A stretch of DNA of 64,000 nucleotides from Arthrobacter sp. FB24 (GTDB lineage Bacteria; Actinomycetota; Actinomycetes; Actinomycetales; Micrococcaceae): the NCBI RefSeq assembly GCF_000196235.1, contig NC_008541.1, positions 4,278,001-4,342,000 on the forward strand, written 5' to 3'. A program made the position numbers and the translations under genes. The notes beneath the pieces are model-generated. The model ran no database searches, had not been told where the DNA came from, and saw only the letters and a program-made list of their open reading frames with translations. The number at the start of each line of letters is the position of its first letter. Positions within the stretch are counted from its first letter, which is position 1. Of the stretch, positions 1 to 9,360 are shown piece by piece.

Positions 1-42
1 CTGCTTCAAGGGCGCTGACCACAGTGTAGACCGCCCGGTGCT

Positions 43-1290
43 GTGAAAAGATCAAGCATGCGTCCCATGCAGCACTCCAGCAAACTCCAGAACGTCCGCT
101 ATGAACTCCGCGGACCCATCCTCCAGGCCGCGAAGGAGATGGAAGCCGAAGGGCACCGGATTCTCAAGATGAATCTGGGTGACACCGCGCCGTTCGGACT
201 GGAGACTCCCGAGTCCGTGGTCGTGGACATGATCCACCACCTGCGCGGGGCCCAGGGCTACAGCGATTCCAAGGGCATCTTCTCTGCGCGCACGGCCATC
301 TCGCAGTACTACCAGACCCGCGGCCTGATGCAGATCGGCGTCGAGGACATCTTCATCGGCAACGGCGTCAGCGAACTCATCTCCATGTGCCTCCAGGCCT
401 TCATGGAAGACGGCGACGAAATCCTGATTCCGGCGCCCGACTACCCGCTGTGGACGGCGGCCGTCACGCTGACCGGCGGCAAGCCTGTGCACTACCTGTG
501 CGACGAGGACGAGCACTGGTGGCCGGATATGGCCGACGTCGAAGCAAAGATCACCAAGCGCACCAAGGCAATCGTGATCATCAACCCGAACAACCCCACG
601 GGAGCCGTGTACCCGCGGCACGTCCTGGAGCAGTTTGCCGCACTGGCGCGCAAACACCATTTGGTGCTCTTCTCGGACGAAATCTACGAGAAGATCCTGT
701 ACGAGGACTCGCAGCACATCCATACAGCCTCGGTGGCCGAGGACATCTGCGTCCTCACGTTCAGCGGCCTCTCCAAGGCGTACCGGATGCCGGGGTACCG
801 CGCAGGCTGGGTGGCCGTCACGGGCCCGCTGGCGGCAACGCTGGCCTACCGGGAAGGCCTGGAGCTGCTGGCATCCCTGCGCCTGTGCCCCAATGTCCCC
901 GCCCAGCACGCGATCCAGACGTGCCTCGGCGGCTATCAGAGCATCGAGGCCCTGGTCCGGCCGGGCGGCCGCCTCCGCGAGCAGCGGGACCGCGCCCATA
1001 AGCTGCTCACCGCCATTCCGGGCGTCACGTGTGTTCCCGCGGCGGCGGCCATGTACCTGTTTCCGCGTCTTGACCCGGAGCTCTACCCGTTCAAGAGCGA
1101 TGAACAGTTCGTCCTGGACCTCCTGCGTGAACAGAAGATCCTGGTCTCACACGGCACGGCGTTCAACTGGCCCCGGCCGGACCACTTCCGCTTCGTCATC
1201 CTTCCGTCGGTGGAGGACATCGAGGAAGCAGTGCGCCGGATCGCCGCGTTCCTCGCCTCGTACCGGACCGGCGTGGTGGACGACGCCTAG
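43..1290 (+). CDS. PLP-dependent aminotransferase (AlaA-like)
   Basis: Fold-type I, class I/II aminotransferase of 415 residues, the usual length. It probably transfers the amino group of alanine or a similar amino acid to 2-oxoglutarate in the cytosol. Visible motifs are NPNNPTG in the middle, DEIYEK, and SGLSKAYRMPGYRAGW, in which Lys245 should form the internal aldimine with PLP. The C-terminus carries the expected FRFVILP segment. The GTG at 43 has no clear ribosome site; ATG codons at 58 and 67 are in frame and equally possible starts. The gene is convergent with the GH32 gene. The family is certain, the exact substrate is inferred from resemblance to alanine aminotransferases. Confidence 0.85.
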   Translation: MKRSSMRPMQHSSKLQNVRYELRGPILQAAKEMEAEGHRILKMNLGDTAPFGLETPESVVVDMIHHLRGAQGYSDSKGIFSARTAISQYYQTRGLMQIGVEDIFIGNGVSELISMCLQAFMEDGDEILIPAPDYPLWTAAVTLTGGKPVHYLCDEDEHWWPDMADVEAKITKRTKAIVIINPNNPTGAVYPRHVLEQFAALARKHHLVLFSDEIYEKILYEDSQHIHTASVAEDICVLTFSGLSKAYRMPGYRAGWVAVTGPLAATLAYREGLELLASLRLCPNVPAQHAIQTCLGGYQSIEALVRPGGRLREQRDRAHKLLTAIPGVTCVPAAAAMYLFPRLDPELYPFKSDEQFVLDLLREQKILVSHGTAFNWPRPDHFRFVILPSVEDIEEAVRRIAAFLASYRTGVVDDA

Positions 1291-1310
1291 CGGGAAGAAT
1301 CAGTGCCGGA

Positions 1311-3275
1311 TCAGGACGTGGCCGCCATCGGTGTATAGCTGAACGACTTGAGCGTCAGCGTCCCGTCCTTCGTCAGCGCCTTCAGGCCCTTAGGCGCCCC
1401 GGCAGGGAACACGAGAGACGTGAGGGTTCTCTCGCCGTCGTTGACGAACACTTCCACGGAACTGTGGTCCACATAGACCGTCAGCCGGACCCGGCCCTCG
1501 CGGGGTGCGGACTCCGCACGCCGGAGCACGCCGTAATCGGGCGCGAGTCCGGCCGTTTCCTTGGCGGCACCGTCCCGCGTGACGAAGGCGGTTCCCGATT
1601 CGAAGTCATAGCCCACTGTGGCAAAGACCCCGTTTTCGGCGAGCAGTTCCACCTTGGCCTCGGAACCGTCGTCGTCTGCCGCGCGTTCGAGCGTGAGGTC
1701 GAGCCGGTACGCTCCGCGGTCAGGCACGGGTAGCCCGGCTGCACCGTCAGGAGTCAGTTTCCGGTCTTCCACGGTGGCGGTGTCTCCTTCCAGCGACTTC
1801 AGCGCACTAGTGGGCATGGAGACGAGCGTGGGCTTGCCGGAGACCGTCTTCAGCCGGATATCCCTGACCAGAGTGTCGGCGCCCCCGTGCCAGTCGTCGG
1901 TGGGCAGCTTGCGGGCATAGGCCCAGTTGTTCAGCCACGCGATGGAGTGGCGCGACCCCATGCGCTGGCTTTCCGTGAGACGGGGGTCGTCCCAGGTCAC
2001 GGCGGCGTAGAAGTCGGAGCCGTCGTCCAGCCACTGGTGCTTCTGGTCCGAAGGCTCGAACCGGGTCCCGTCCCAGGTCCCGGTCCAATAGGCGACGCCG
2101 GTGGACTTCCCTTCCTCGGCCCCGTTGGCGCTGGCAGCAAGGACCCAGGTCCGTTTGGCGGGATCGCCGTCGACGTCGAGCTGGAAGAGTTCCGGGCATT
2201 CAAGGATCCCCAGTCCCTTGCGTTCAAAGGCCGAAAGGTAGCGCCATTCCTTCAGGTTGGCGGAGGCGTACAGACCTATCTTTTCGCCCTCCGCCAGGGC
2301 CATCACCCACTGGTTGTTCGCGTTATCACGGATGATCTTCGGATCGCGCCAGTGCTGCTCCCCCGGGTTGTCCATCACCGGGTTCCCCTCGTAGGGCTTG
2401 AATGTGTAGCCCTTGTCGGTGGAATAGAACAGCGACTGCCGCTGGATGCCGTCGTCCTGCTGAGTCATGACGGCGATGACGGCACCTTTGCCGAACCCCG
2501 CGGAATTCTCGTAATCCACCACGGCACTGCCCGTTTCGATGTCGCCCAGGCCGTTCTTGTACTTTTCAATGGCCACCCCCTCGTCCTTCCAATGCACCAG
2601 GTCGGTGCTGGTGAGGTGGTACCACTCAGTGCCGTTCTCCTCCGGGTAGCCGGCGTTGTAGAGGTAGTAGTAGTGCCAGAGGCCGTCCAGCCAGAACGGC
2701 CGCTGCGGATCGTTCATCCAGTTTTCGCGGGGGGTGATGTGGTAGCCCGGGCGGTAGGCGGAGGCACCGTCCGGCCGCGCGAACGCGGACTCCGCCGGCG
2801 CCGGAACCTCGGGCCGTGCGCCCAGGTCGGACAGCATGGCCTCCACTGCAACAGCTGTGACGCAGTCCGGGCGGCGGATGTCCGCGGAGCCAGCCCGCAC
2901 CACCTGGTCCTGACTGCTGGAGCGTACGAAGACGTCCTGCCCCACCCTGGCGGCGGCCACCCATCCATCGGCGCATTCAATGGCGCGGAGGTCGGAAACG
3001 CCGTCGGTCCGGAGCGGGCGTGCCAGGCCCTCCAGGCTGCGGTCGCCCCCGGCCAGCCAGAACGAGCCATAGCGGCCGGCGTCTTTTTTGGCCTCCGCCT
3101 GGGCGCCGGCGACGTCGGCCAGCGCGTCCGCGGCGGGGCTGCCCGGGCCAGGCTGCGACCCCGCACCCACCACGATGGCTACCGCCGCCAGGACGAGCGC
3201 CAGGGCAGCGGCCACCGCGACCCATAGGGCCCGTGGCGTGAGTTTGCTGGGGAGAAACCTGAGCGACATGTCCAC
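1311..3275 (-). CDS. Membrane-anchored GH32 fructan hydrolase (levanase/beta-fructosidase type)
   Basis: Glycoside hydrolase family 32, 654 residues, expected to release fructose or short fructo-oligosaccharides from levan, inulin or sucrose outside the cell. The N-terminus has basic residues followed by a hydrophobic stretch at about 16-40, a signal anchor without an obvious cleavage or lipobox site. About 130 residues of unassigned sequence follow. The five-blade catalytic domain shows WMNDPQRP near 185 (nucleophile Asp; many relatives read NDPNG), WRDPKI near 309 (transition-state Asp) and ECPEL near 359 (acid/base Glu). The C-terminal beta-sandwich contains DHSSVEVFVNDGERTLTS. Start is GTG at 3275 or ATG at 3269. 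A large palindrome lies just upstream. Fructan specificity cannot be fixed from sequence alone. Confidence 0.85.
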   Translation of the reverse strand: MDMSLRFLPSKLTPRALWVAVAAALALVLAAVAIVVGAGSQPGPGSPAADALADVAGAQAEAKKDAGRYGSFWLAGGDRSLEGLARPLRTDGVSDLRAIECADGWVAAARVGQDVFVRSSSQDQVVRAGSADIRRPDCVTAVAVEAMLSDLGARPEVPAPAESAFARPDGASAYRPGYHITPRENWMNDPQRPFWLDGLWHYYYLYNAGYPEENGTEWYHLTSTDLVHWKDEGVAIEKYKNGLGDIETGSAVVDYENSAGFGKGAVIAVMTQQDDGIQRQSLFYSTDKGYTFKPYEGNPVMDNPGEQHWRDPKIIRDNANNQWVMALAEGEKIGLYASANLKEWRYLSAFERKGLGILECPELFQLDVDGDPAKRTWVLAASANGAEEGKSTGVAYWTGTWDGTRFEPSDQKHQWLDDGSDFYAAVTWDDPRLTESQRMGSRHSIAWLNNWAYARKLPTDDWHGGADTLVRDIRLKTVSGKPTLVSMPTSALKSLEGDTATVEDRKLTPDGAAGLPVPDRGAYRLDLTLERAADDDGSEAKVELLAENGVFATVGYDFESGTAFVTRDGAAKETAGLAPDYGVLRRAESAPREGRVRLTVYVDHSSVEVFVNDGERTLTSLVFPAGAPKGLKALTKDGTLTLKSFSYTPMAATS

Positions 3276-3293
3276 CGATCATCGTGATGCACA

Positions 3294-3329
3294 AACGCCG
3301 GCGCCGGTATATAAGCCGGCGCCGGCGTT
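3294..3329. repeat. Perfect 14-bp inverted repeat upstream of the GH32 gene
   Basis: Arms AACGCCGGCGCCGG (3294-3307) and its exact complement (3316-3329) flank the 8-nt loop TATATAAG. The element ends about 19 bp before the GH32 start. It could be a regulator site overlapping the promoter (the loop is AT-rich like a -10 box) or a strong hairpin in the leader RNA. No T-run follows on either strand, so a simple terminator is less likely. Confidence 0.7.
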
Positions 3330-3416
3330 CGTGCGTGTTGGTCTGATTTCGCTCAATTTTACAGGGGCCGCGCTTCCGCGTTCCCGCCGCGGTCCCGGCA
3401 GGGCGGTTCGGGGACC

Positions 3417-4301
3417 CTAGGCGTCGGCCTCTTCGAACTCCACGGCGGCAATGATCTCCTTGGTCGAGGGGCTGATCATGTAGGCCTCCTCGTCATCCTC
3501 CACCATGATGAAGTCGCCCTGGTCCGTGGTGAAGTGCCAGGCGAGGACGGTCTCGCCGTTGTGCTCGTAGTTGGGATCGCCCATGGTGATCTTCTGCAGC
3601 TCCTGGCCCGCGACGTCGCACAGTTCGCGGATGATCAGTTCGAACTCCGGCGCGTTCTCCAGGGCTTCTTCCGCCGCTTCGGCCTGGCGTTCGGCAAGGT
3701 TGGGGATCCGGGCCACACGCTCGGCGATGTGGAGTTCCAGCTGCTCCCCGTCAAGCAGCAGCAGGCCTTCCTGGCCGCGGAGCCAGGCGGCGTTGAGCGC
3801 GAGGATGTCCTCGCTCTCCAGCAGCGACTCGAATTCGTCGTCGAGCCTTTCGAGTTCCCGGACCGCCTCCGGGGAGGCGGTCCCGCCGCCGTTGTCGGCG
3901 CCGCCAAAGCCCTCCGAATCCCCGTCTGCATCCCCATCCAAGTACGCGTCGGCGTCGTCCTCTGAGAGCGCATCAAAAGCCGCGGCGGTGCGGTTGAACA
4001 GCGCCAGGTGGGCGGTGGCGCCCATGCCTTCCAGGCCTTCGCGGACATAGGCGTCGATCTCTTCGCGCTCCGGAACCGTGAAGACGTACTGGGCAAAGCC
4101 GCCTGCCAGCGCCTGGGTTAGGTAGAAGTCGACGTAGTAGCTGCGGAGCGCGTTAGGCGCGATTTCCGGGGCGTCGAGAAGCTCCGCATACATGGCGTTG
4201 ACCACGGTCACGTTGGAGTCCACAACGTCCTCGTTGGCCGCCTCGGCGCTTTCGGGTGCCAGGACGACGGGGTGCTTGCTGGCGGGCTGACCGGTGCTCA
4301 T
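3417..4301 (-). CDS. DMP19/DUF4375-like protein
   Basis: Cytosolic acidic protein of 294 residues. The segment around 45-70 (LRSYYVDFYLTQALAGGFAQYVF) resembles the conserved core of the DMP19/DUF4375 family, whose function is poorly known. The middle (about 115-140) is a low-complexity Asp/Gly/Glu-rich linker. The C-terminal third holds a second folded region with a WHFTTDQGDFIMVEDDEEA segment. The ATG at 4301 follows a GAGGAT ribosome site. It stands alone, divergent from the helicase at 4479. Family assignment is by recognition of the motif only. Confidence 0.6.
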   Translation of the reverse strand: MSTGQPASKHPVVLAPESAEAANEDVVDSNVTVVNAMYAELLDAPEIAPNALRSYYVDFYLTQALAGGFAQYVFTVPEREEIDAYVREGLEGMGATAHLALFNRTAAAFDALSEDDADAYLDGDADGDSEGFGGADNGGGTASPEAVRELERLDDEFESLLESEDILALNAAWLRGQEGLLLLDGEQLELHIAERVARIPNLAERQAEAAEEALENAPEFELIIRELCDVAGQELQKITMGDPNYEHNGETVLAWHFTTDQGDFIMVEDDEEAYMISPSTKEIIAAVEFEEADA

Positions 4302-4478
4302 GGAAGATCCTCACTGCTGAAAGCGGGTGGTGCTCTGGACCCTTTCACGCTACGTGGCGCACCGGTCCGCAGGTGGAGGATGAGCTGAACGTTGGGCGAA
4401 GTTTCAGGGCCTCTTCCGGCTCGGTAAGATGGATCAGATAACCTGCAGATTTTTGACCTGCTGAAAGTAGCGCGCACC

Positions 4479-7400
4479 ATGCCATCCCAACCGGACGAGA
4501 GTGCGGCACTGGCAATACAGACCCCCGCGATCAACGACCGCTCCCTCGCGGCCGGACTCGCCTACGCCATGGGCAGCCGGGTCTCGGGGATTTCCTTCGA
4601 TGCCGCCACCGGCCTGATGCTCGGCAAGGTCCGCGGCGGTTCGGACGCGCCCTATTCAACCACTGCCAAGCTGGTCCGGAAGGCGGGCGGCTGGAGCTGC
4701 ACCGTGGGCGTCTGCAGCTGCCCGGTGCGGAAGGACTGCAAGCATGTGGCCGCGCTGCTGTTCGCGGCCGAGGACAGTCCCGCCATCCGCGTCCAGCTCC
4801 TGGCCCCGGCCGAGGCCACCCGCCTGTCCCGTGAACCCCTGGCGCAGGACATGCCGGACTGGGAGCAGGCCCTGGGCCCGCTCATTGCCCGCCCTGGAAT
4901 CACCCCGTCCACCAACGGCATCCCGCTGGCCCTCCAGTTCGACATTGAAGAGCCGGCCCCGCACTTTTCCTACACCGGCCGCCGTGATCCGCTCCGCAGC
5001 GTCCGCCAGCTGAAGGCGCGCCCGGTGATCATGGGCGCCAAGGGCAAGTGGATCCGCGGCGACGTCTCCTGGAACACCCTGAGCTACCTCAACTACCGGC
5101 GTGAATGCAACGAGGCCCACGTGGAGTGGATGCAGGAATTCCTTGCCTCCCACACCGCCCTCGCGAACCGGCAGCACAACTCCACCGCGCCCTGGCTGGG
5201 GCTGAACACCTACGCCGGGAAAAACCTGTGGAGCCTGCTCGCCCAGGCCCGGAAGATCGGCGTCGCGCTGGTGCATGCGGGCAGCCAGGAACCCGTGCGG
5301 TTTGTGGAGGAGCCGGCCGCGGTGGGACTTAACCTGACCCGTTTCGGCGCGTCCGGCGGGGAAACGGGCGGCGGCGCCGCCGTCGAACGTGCCGCCGTCG
5401 GGCCGGCCGCCGCCGTCAACGCGAAGACGTCCGACGACGGCGGGCTGACGCTGGCGCCCACCATGACCGTTGAAGGGGAAGTGGTTGACCCGGCGTCCGT
5501 GGGGACCATCGGCCGGCCGGCCCACGGGATCTTCCTGACGTCCGGAGCGGACGCTCTTCCCGGCACGGGCAACGGATCGATCATCACGCTGGCTCCGCTG
5601 GAAAGCGGGCTTAGCGAAGAACTCCTGACATTCGTCACGGCCGGCAGCACGCTGCACATTCCGGCGCGGGACGAGACCCGCTTCCTCACCGGCTTCTACC
5701 CCAAGCTCAAGCAGGCCGCCCGCGTCACCGCGTCGGACCAGTCGGTGGAACTGCCCACGCTGGCCGTCCCCACCTTGTCGCTCCTGGCCAACTACGGTGC
5801 CGACCACAAAGTCCGGCTGCACTGGGAATGGCACTACACGTCAGGGAACCTGGTCACGGCGCAGCCCCTCTGGCGGCATCCGGGCGACCACGGCTACCGT
5901 GACGACCCCACGGAGGCCCGCATCCTCGAGGCCGTGGGACAGCCCTGGGAAGTTGTCCCCAAGCTGGGCGAATCCGCCACCGGAGGCTGGGGAACTCCGC
6001 GGCTTGCTGCTTCTGCCGAGCTGAGCGGGCTGGACACGCTTGCCTTTACCGAGGAAGTGCTTCCCCGGCTCCGCAACACCCCGGACGTGGTGGTGGACAC
6101 CTCAGGTGAGATCGCCGACTACCGGGAGGCCGAGGAAGCCCCCGTGGTGGCCATCTCCACCAAGGCCACGGACCAGCGCGACTGGTTCGATCTCGGTATC
6201 CAGATCTCCCTTGAAGGCCAGCCCGTTTCCTTCGCAGCGGTGTTCTCCGCCCTCGCCGCCGGCCAGACGAAGATGCTCCTGCCCAGCGGCGCTTACTTTT
6301 CGCTGGACCTTCCGGAACTCCATCAGCTGCGGGCCCTGATCGAGGAGGCCCGGTCCCTTCAGGACAACAAGGACGCGCCGCTGCAGATCAGCCGGTTCCA
6401 GGCCGGGCTTTGGGATGAACTGGCGCACCTTGGCGTTGTCGATGAGCAGGCGGCCGCCTGGCGCGAGGCCGTGGGCGGACTGCTGGAAGGCGGCATCAAG
6501 GGGCTGCCCCTACCGCCAACCCTGAATGCCGAGCTTCGCCCCTACCAGTTGGAGGGTTTCAACTGGCTGAGTTTCCTCTACCGGCACGGCTTGGGCGGGG
6601 TGCTGGCCGATGACATGGGCCTGGGCAAGACCGTCCAGGCCCTCGCGCTGGTTTGCGCGGCTAAGGAAGCCGCCGCGTCTGAGGGGAAAGCGGCCGACGG
6701 CGCCGCGCCCTTTCTCGTCGTGGCCCCCACCAGCGTGGTGGGCAACTGGGAGGCCGAAACCGCGCGGTTCGCCCCCGGGCTTACCGTCCGCGCCATCGGC
6801 GAGACGTTCGCGAAAAACGGGGTGGACCCGGCCGAGGCCATGGCCGGCGCGGACATCGTGATTACGTCCTACGCCCTGTTCCGGATCGACTACGAAGCGT
6901 ATGCGTCACGGGAATGGGCCGCCCTGGTGCTGGACGAGGCGCAGTTCGTGAAGAACCACCAGTCCAAGGCCTACCAGTGCGCGCGCAAGCTGCCGGCGGC
7001 GTTCAAACTGGCCATCACCGGAACACCGCTGGAAAACAACCTGATGGAGTTCTGGGCGCTCACCTCGATCGTGGCGCCGGGCCTGTTCGCGAGCCCCAGC
7101 CGGTTCGCCGAGTACTACCAGAAGCCGGTGGAAAAGAACGGCGACAAGGGGCAGTTGGACAAGCTCCGCCGTCGGGTCCGTCCACTCATGATGCGGCGCA
7201 CCAAGGAACAGGTCATCCACGACCTGCCGCCCAAGCAGGAGCAGATCCTCGAGGTGGTGCTGAATCCGCGGCACCAGAAGGTCTACCAGACGCACCTGCA
7301 GCGGGAGCGCCAGAAGATCCTGGGCCTCATTGAGGACGTCAACAAAAACCGCTTCACCATTTTCCAGTCGCTCACCCTGCTCCGTCAGCTCAGCCTGGAC

Positions 7401-7943
7401 GCATCGCTGGTGGACCCGTCCCTGTCCGGCGTGCGGTCCAGCAAGCTGGACGTGCTCTTCGAGCAGCTTGAGGACCTCGTGGCCGAAGGGCACCGTGCCT
7501 TGATCTTCAGCCAGTTCACCGGCTTCCTGGGCAAGGTCCGTGAACGGCTCGTCGAGGAGAAGATCGAATTCTGCTACCTCGACGGCAGCACCCGCAACCG
7601 CTCCGACGTGGTGAACGAGTTCAAGAACGGCTCCGCCCCCGTGTTCCTGATCAGCCTGAAGGCCGGCGGCTTCGGCCTGAACCTGACAGAGGCGGACTAC
7701 GTGTTCCTGCTGGACCCCTGGTGGAACCCGGCGTCCGAGGCGCAGGCGGTGGACCGTACGCACCGGATCGGCCAGGCCCGCAACGTGATGGTCTACCGGC
7801 TGGTTGCCAAGGACACCATCGAGGAAAAGGTCATGGCCTTGAAGGCCAAGAAGTCGCAGCTGTTCGCGGACGTCATGGAGGGCGACGCGCTCTCCGGCGG
7901 TTCCCTGACGGCCGATGACTTGGCCGGCCTGTTCAACGACTGA
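4479..7943 (+). CDS. SNF2/Rad54-family helicase with SWIM zinc finger
   Basis: Large DNA translocase of 1154 residues, a usual size for bacterial SWIM-SNF2 proteins. The N-terminal SWIM finger reads CSCPVRKDCKH at about 80-91 and should bind zinc and DNA or protein. A long unassigned middle region follows. The C-terminal half is the SNF2 motor: motif I DDMGLGKT with its Lys near 717, motif II DEAQ near 818, motif III TGTPLENN, then the helicase C domain with FSQFTGF, SLKAGGFGLNLTEAD, DPWWNPASEAQAVDRTHRIGQ. It is likely to remodel protein-DNA complexes during repair or transcription. The gene has its own promoter region (4302-4478). Confidence 0.93.
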   Translation: MPSQPDESAALAIQTPAINDRSLAAGLAYAMGSRVSGISFDAATGLMLGKVRGGSDAPYSTTAKLVRKAGGWSCTVGVCSCPVRKDCKHVAALLFAAEDSPAIRVQLLAPAEATRLSREPLAQDMPDWEQALGPLIARPGITPSTNGIPLALQFDIEEPAPHFSYTGRRDPLRSVRQLKARPVIMGAKGKWIRGDVSWNTLSYLNYRRECNEAHVEWMQEFLASHTALANRQHNSTAPWLGLNTYAGKNLWSLLAQARKIGVALVHAGSQEPVRFVEEPAAVGLNLTRFGASGGETGGGAAVERAAVGPAAAVNAKTSDDGGLTLAPTMTVEGEVVDPASVGTIGRPAHGIFLTSGADALPGTGNGSIITLAPLESGLSEELLTFVTAGSTLHIPARDETRFLTGFYPKLKQAARVTASDQSVELPTLAVPTLSLLANYGADHKVRLHWEWHYTSGNLVTAQPLWRHPGDHGYRDDPTEARILEAVGQPWEVVPKLGESATGGWGTPRLAASAELSGLDTLAFTEEVLPRLRNTPDVVVDTSGEIADYREAEEAPVVAISTKATDQRDWFDLGIQISLEGQPVSFAAVFSALAAGQTKMLLPSGAYFSLDLPELHQLRALIEEARSLQDNKDAPLQISRFQAGLWDELAHLGVVDEQAAAWREAVGGLLEGGIKGLPLPPTLNAELRPYQLEGFNWLSFLYRHGLGGVLADDMGLGKTVQALALVCAAKEAAASEGKAADGAAPFLVVAPTSVVGNWEAETARFAPGLTVRAIGETFAKNGVDPAEAMAGADIVITSYALFRIDYEAYASREWAALVLDEAQFVKNHQSKAYQCARKLPAAFKLAITGTPLENNLMEFWALTSIVAPGLFASPSRFAEYYQKPVEKNGDKGQLDKLRRRVRPLMMRRTKEQVIHDLPPKQEQILEVVLNPRHQKVYQTHLQRERQKILGLIEDVNKNRFTIFQSLTLLRQLSLDASLVDPSLSGVRSSKLDVLFEQLEDLVAEGHRALIFSQFTGFLGKVRERLVEEKIEFCYLDGSTRNRSDVVNEFKNGSAPVFLISLKAGGFGLNLTEADYVFLLDPWWNPASEAQAVDRTHRIGQARNVMVYRLVAKDTIEEKVMALKAKKSQLFADVMEGDALSGGSLTADDLAGLFND

Positions 7944-7974
7944 CGGTTGACCGGCTCCCCGGTTGGGCGGCCCC

Positions 7975-8373
7975 TCAGCCCATGGCCGGGGCCAAGGACC
8001 TTCCGGAGGACAGCTGCTTCCGGGCCCAGCGGGCGAGTTTCTTGCCCTTGCCCTTCCACCAGTTGTCCTCGTCCTTGTCGTGGTGCAGGCGGAAGATGAT
8101 CATGACCATCACGAAGACACCCATGGCGACGTCCATCCATGACCAGAACACGGCGTCAACCAGGACGCTGATACCCATGGCGAGGACCGACGGCAATGCC
8201 AGCGTCCGGAAAACGGTGCTGGCCACATAACGCCGGTGGGACCTGGGCACGGACAGTGCACGGACCATGTCAAAACAGAGGCACGCCACCACCATGGCCT
8301 GCCCCAGGGACAGGATGACCAGACCGGCCATCGATCCGGCGAACATGGCAACGGATTCCATCCCCGCGCTCAT
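7975..8373 (-). CDS. Small integral membrane protein, unknown function
   Basis: Protein of about 132 residues from the ATG at 8373. It has three to four hydrophobic segments (about 5-30, 52-70 and 75-95) and a basic cytosolic tail KDEDNWWKGKGKKLARWARKQ. I do not recognise a family. The reading frame extends upstream to a TTG at 8463, but that part crosses a perfect tandem duplication of a 13-bp unit (8456-8481) and has no ribosome site, so the shorter start is preferred. It is convergent with the helicase; a small ACCGG/CCGGT hairpin (7950-7963) lies between them. Confidence 0.6.
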   Translation of the reverse strand: MSAGMESVAMFAGSMAGLVILSLGQAMVVACLCFDMVRALSVPRSHRRYVASTVFRTLALPSVLAMGISVLVDAVFWSWMDVAMGVFVMVMIIFRLHHDKDEDNWWKGKGKKLARWARKQLSSGRSLAPAMG

Positions 8374-8613
8374 CGGACGCCGCCCGTCATTGCGGGGAGC
8401 CGGTAGGACACCATGGGAACGCACAAAACAAACATAGGAAAACCCCCAGAGACCAGAGACCAAGCTGTGAGACCAAGCTGTGGTCCATTCAATCCGCTGC
8501 CGCGGCGGTCCGTCACCAGTAGTGTGTACTCTATTCTGCCGGCTTGGGTCGCCGGAGGCGCGCCTCAGTACTCAGTCCGGCCCGGCGGATGCCGTTTGTC
8601 AGGATGATCTTCG

Positions 8614-9327
8614 TCAGAGCGTGATCTTGCGGCCGACGACTTTTGCGGCCGTATCGTAAATGGTCTGGTTGTGGGCGCGGGCATAATCGCGCAGCATCGA
8701 GAAAGCCCGGTTCATGTCCACGTTCGCGGTATGCGAGATGACGCCCTTCGCCTGTTCAATCTGGATGCGGCTGTTCAGCGCGCGCTGCAGCTGTTCATTG
8801 ATGATGGCGCTTTCCCTCGCCGCACGTTCCTGCAGGAGGGTGATGGTGGCGACGTCGGCAAACGCCTGCGCAATGGCTGCGTCGTCCGCGCTGAGGGGAC
8901 CGGTTTCGCGGCCGAAGAGGTTCATGGCGCCAATGGTCCGGCTGCGCAGGCGCATCGGGACGGCGTGCAGTGAGCGGAACCCCTGTGCCAGCGCGGACGC
9001 CTGGAACAGCGGCCACCGGGATCCGTCCGCCGCGATATCGTCAACGGCCACAACGGCGCCGGTGTGGTAGCAGTCCACGCACGGGCCCGCGCCGGCCTCC
9101 AGCTGGAGCACTTCCACCAGCTGGCTCTCCTCGCTCGTGGAAGCCATCACCTGGAGATCTCCGGCCGGGTCCACCAGCACCAGCCCGGCAGCGGCGGCGT
9201 CGAGTATTCCCACGGATTCCTCCACCAGGGTGTGCAGGAGGTCGAAAACGTCGTAATCCGCCACCAGGGTGTCCGCAATCTTGACGAACGCGGCACTCAC
9301 GCGCCCGGCGCGGCTCATCATCGCCAT
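8614..9327 (-). CDS. GAF-ANTAR antiterminator protein
   Basis: 237-residue soluble regulator. Residues about 15-165 form a GAF sensor domain (FDLLHTLVEESVGILDAAAAGLVL, later LHAVPMRLRSRTIGAMNLFG). Residues about 165-230 form an ANTAR RNA-binding three-helix bundle (QRALNSRIQIEQAKGVI, AFSMLRDYARAHN). ANTAR proteins bind paired hexaloop stem-loops in nascent mRNA and prevent termination. The GAF ligand is unknown. The start could also be either Met at position 3 or 4. A second GAF-ANTAR gene lies 33 bp upstream in the same orientation. Confidence 0.85.
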   Translation of the reverse strand: MAMMSRAGRVSAAFVKIADTLVADYDVFDLLHTLVEESVGILDAAAAGLVLVDPAGDLQVMASTSEESQLVEVLQLEAGAGPCVDCYHTGAVVAVDDIAADGSRWPLFQASALAQGFRSLHAVPMRLRSRTIGAMNLFGRETGPLSADDAAIAQAFADVATITLLQERAARESAIINEQLQRALNSRIQIEQAKGVISHTANVDMNRAFSMLRDYARAHNQTIYDTAAKVVGRKITL

Positions 9328-9360
9328 GAAGGGATTCTACTGCACGTCATGGTTCGCCGT

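Noticed and set aside
1887..3227. 446-residue open frame antisense to the GH32 gene
   Set aside because: Composition is typical of an antisense frame, and the catalytic motifs lie on the other strand.
8456..8481. Tandem duplication of GAGACCAAGCTGT
   Set aside because: A single short duplication upstream of a small membrane protein gene; no sign of function beyond replication slippage.
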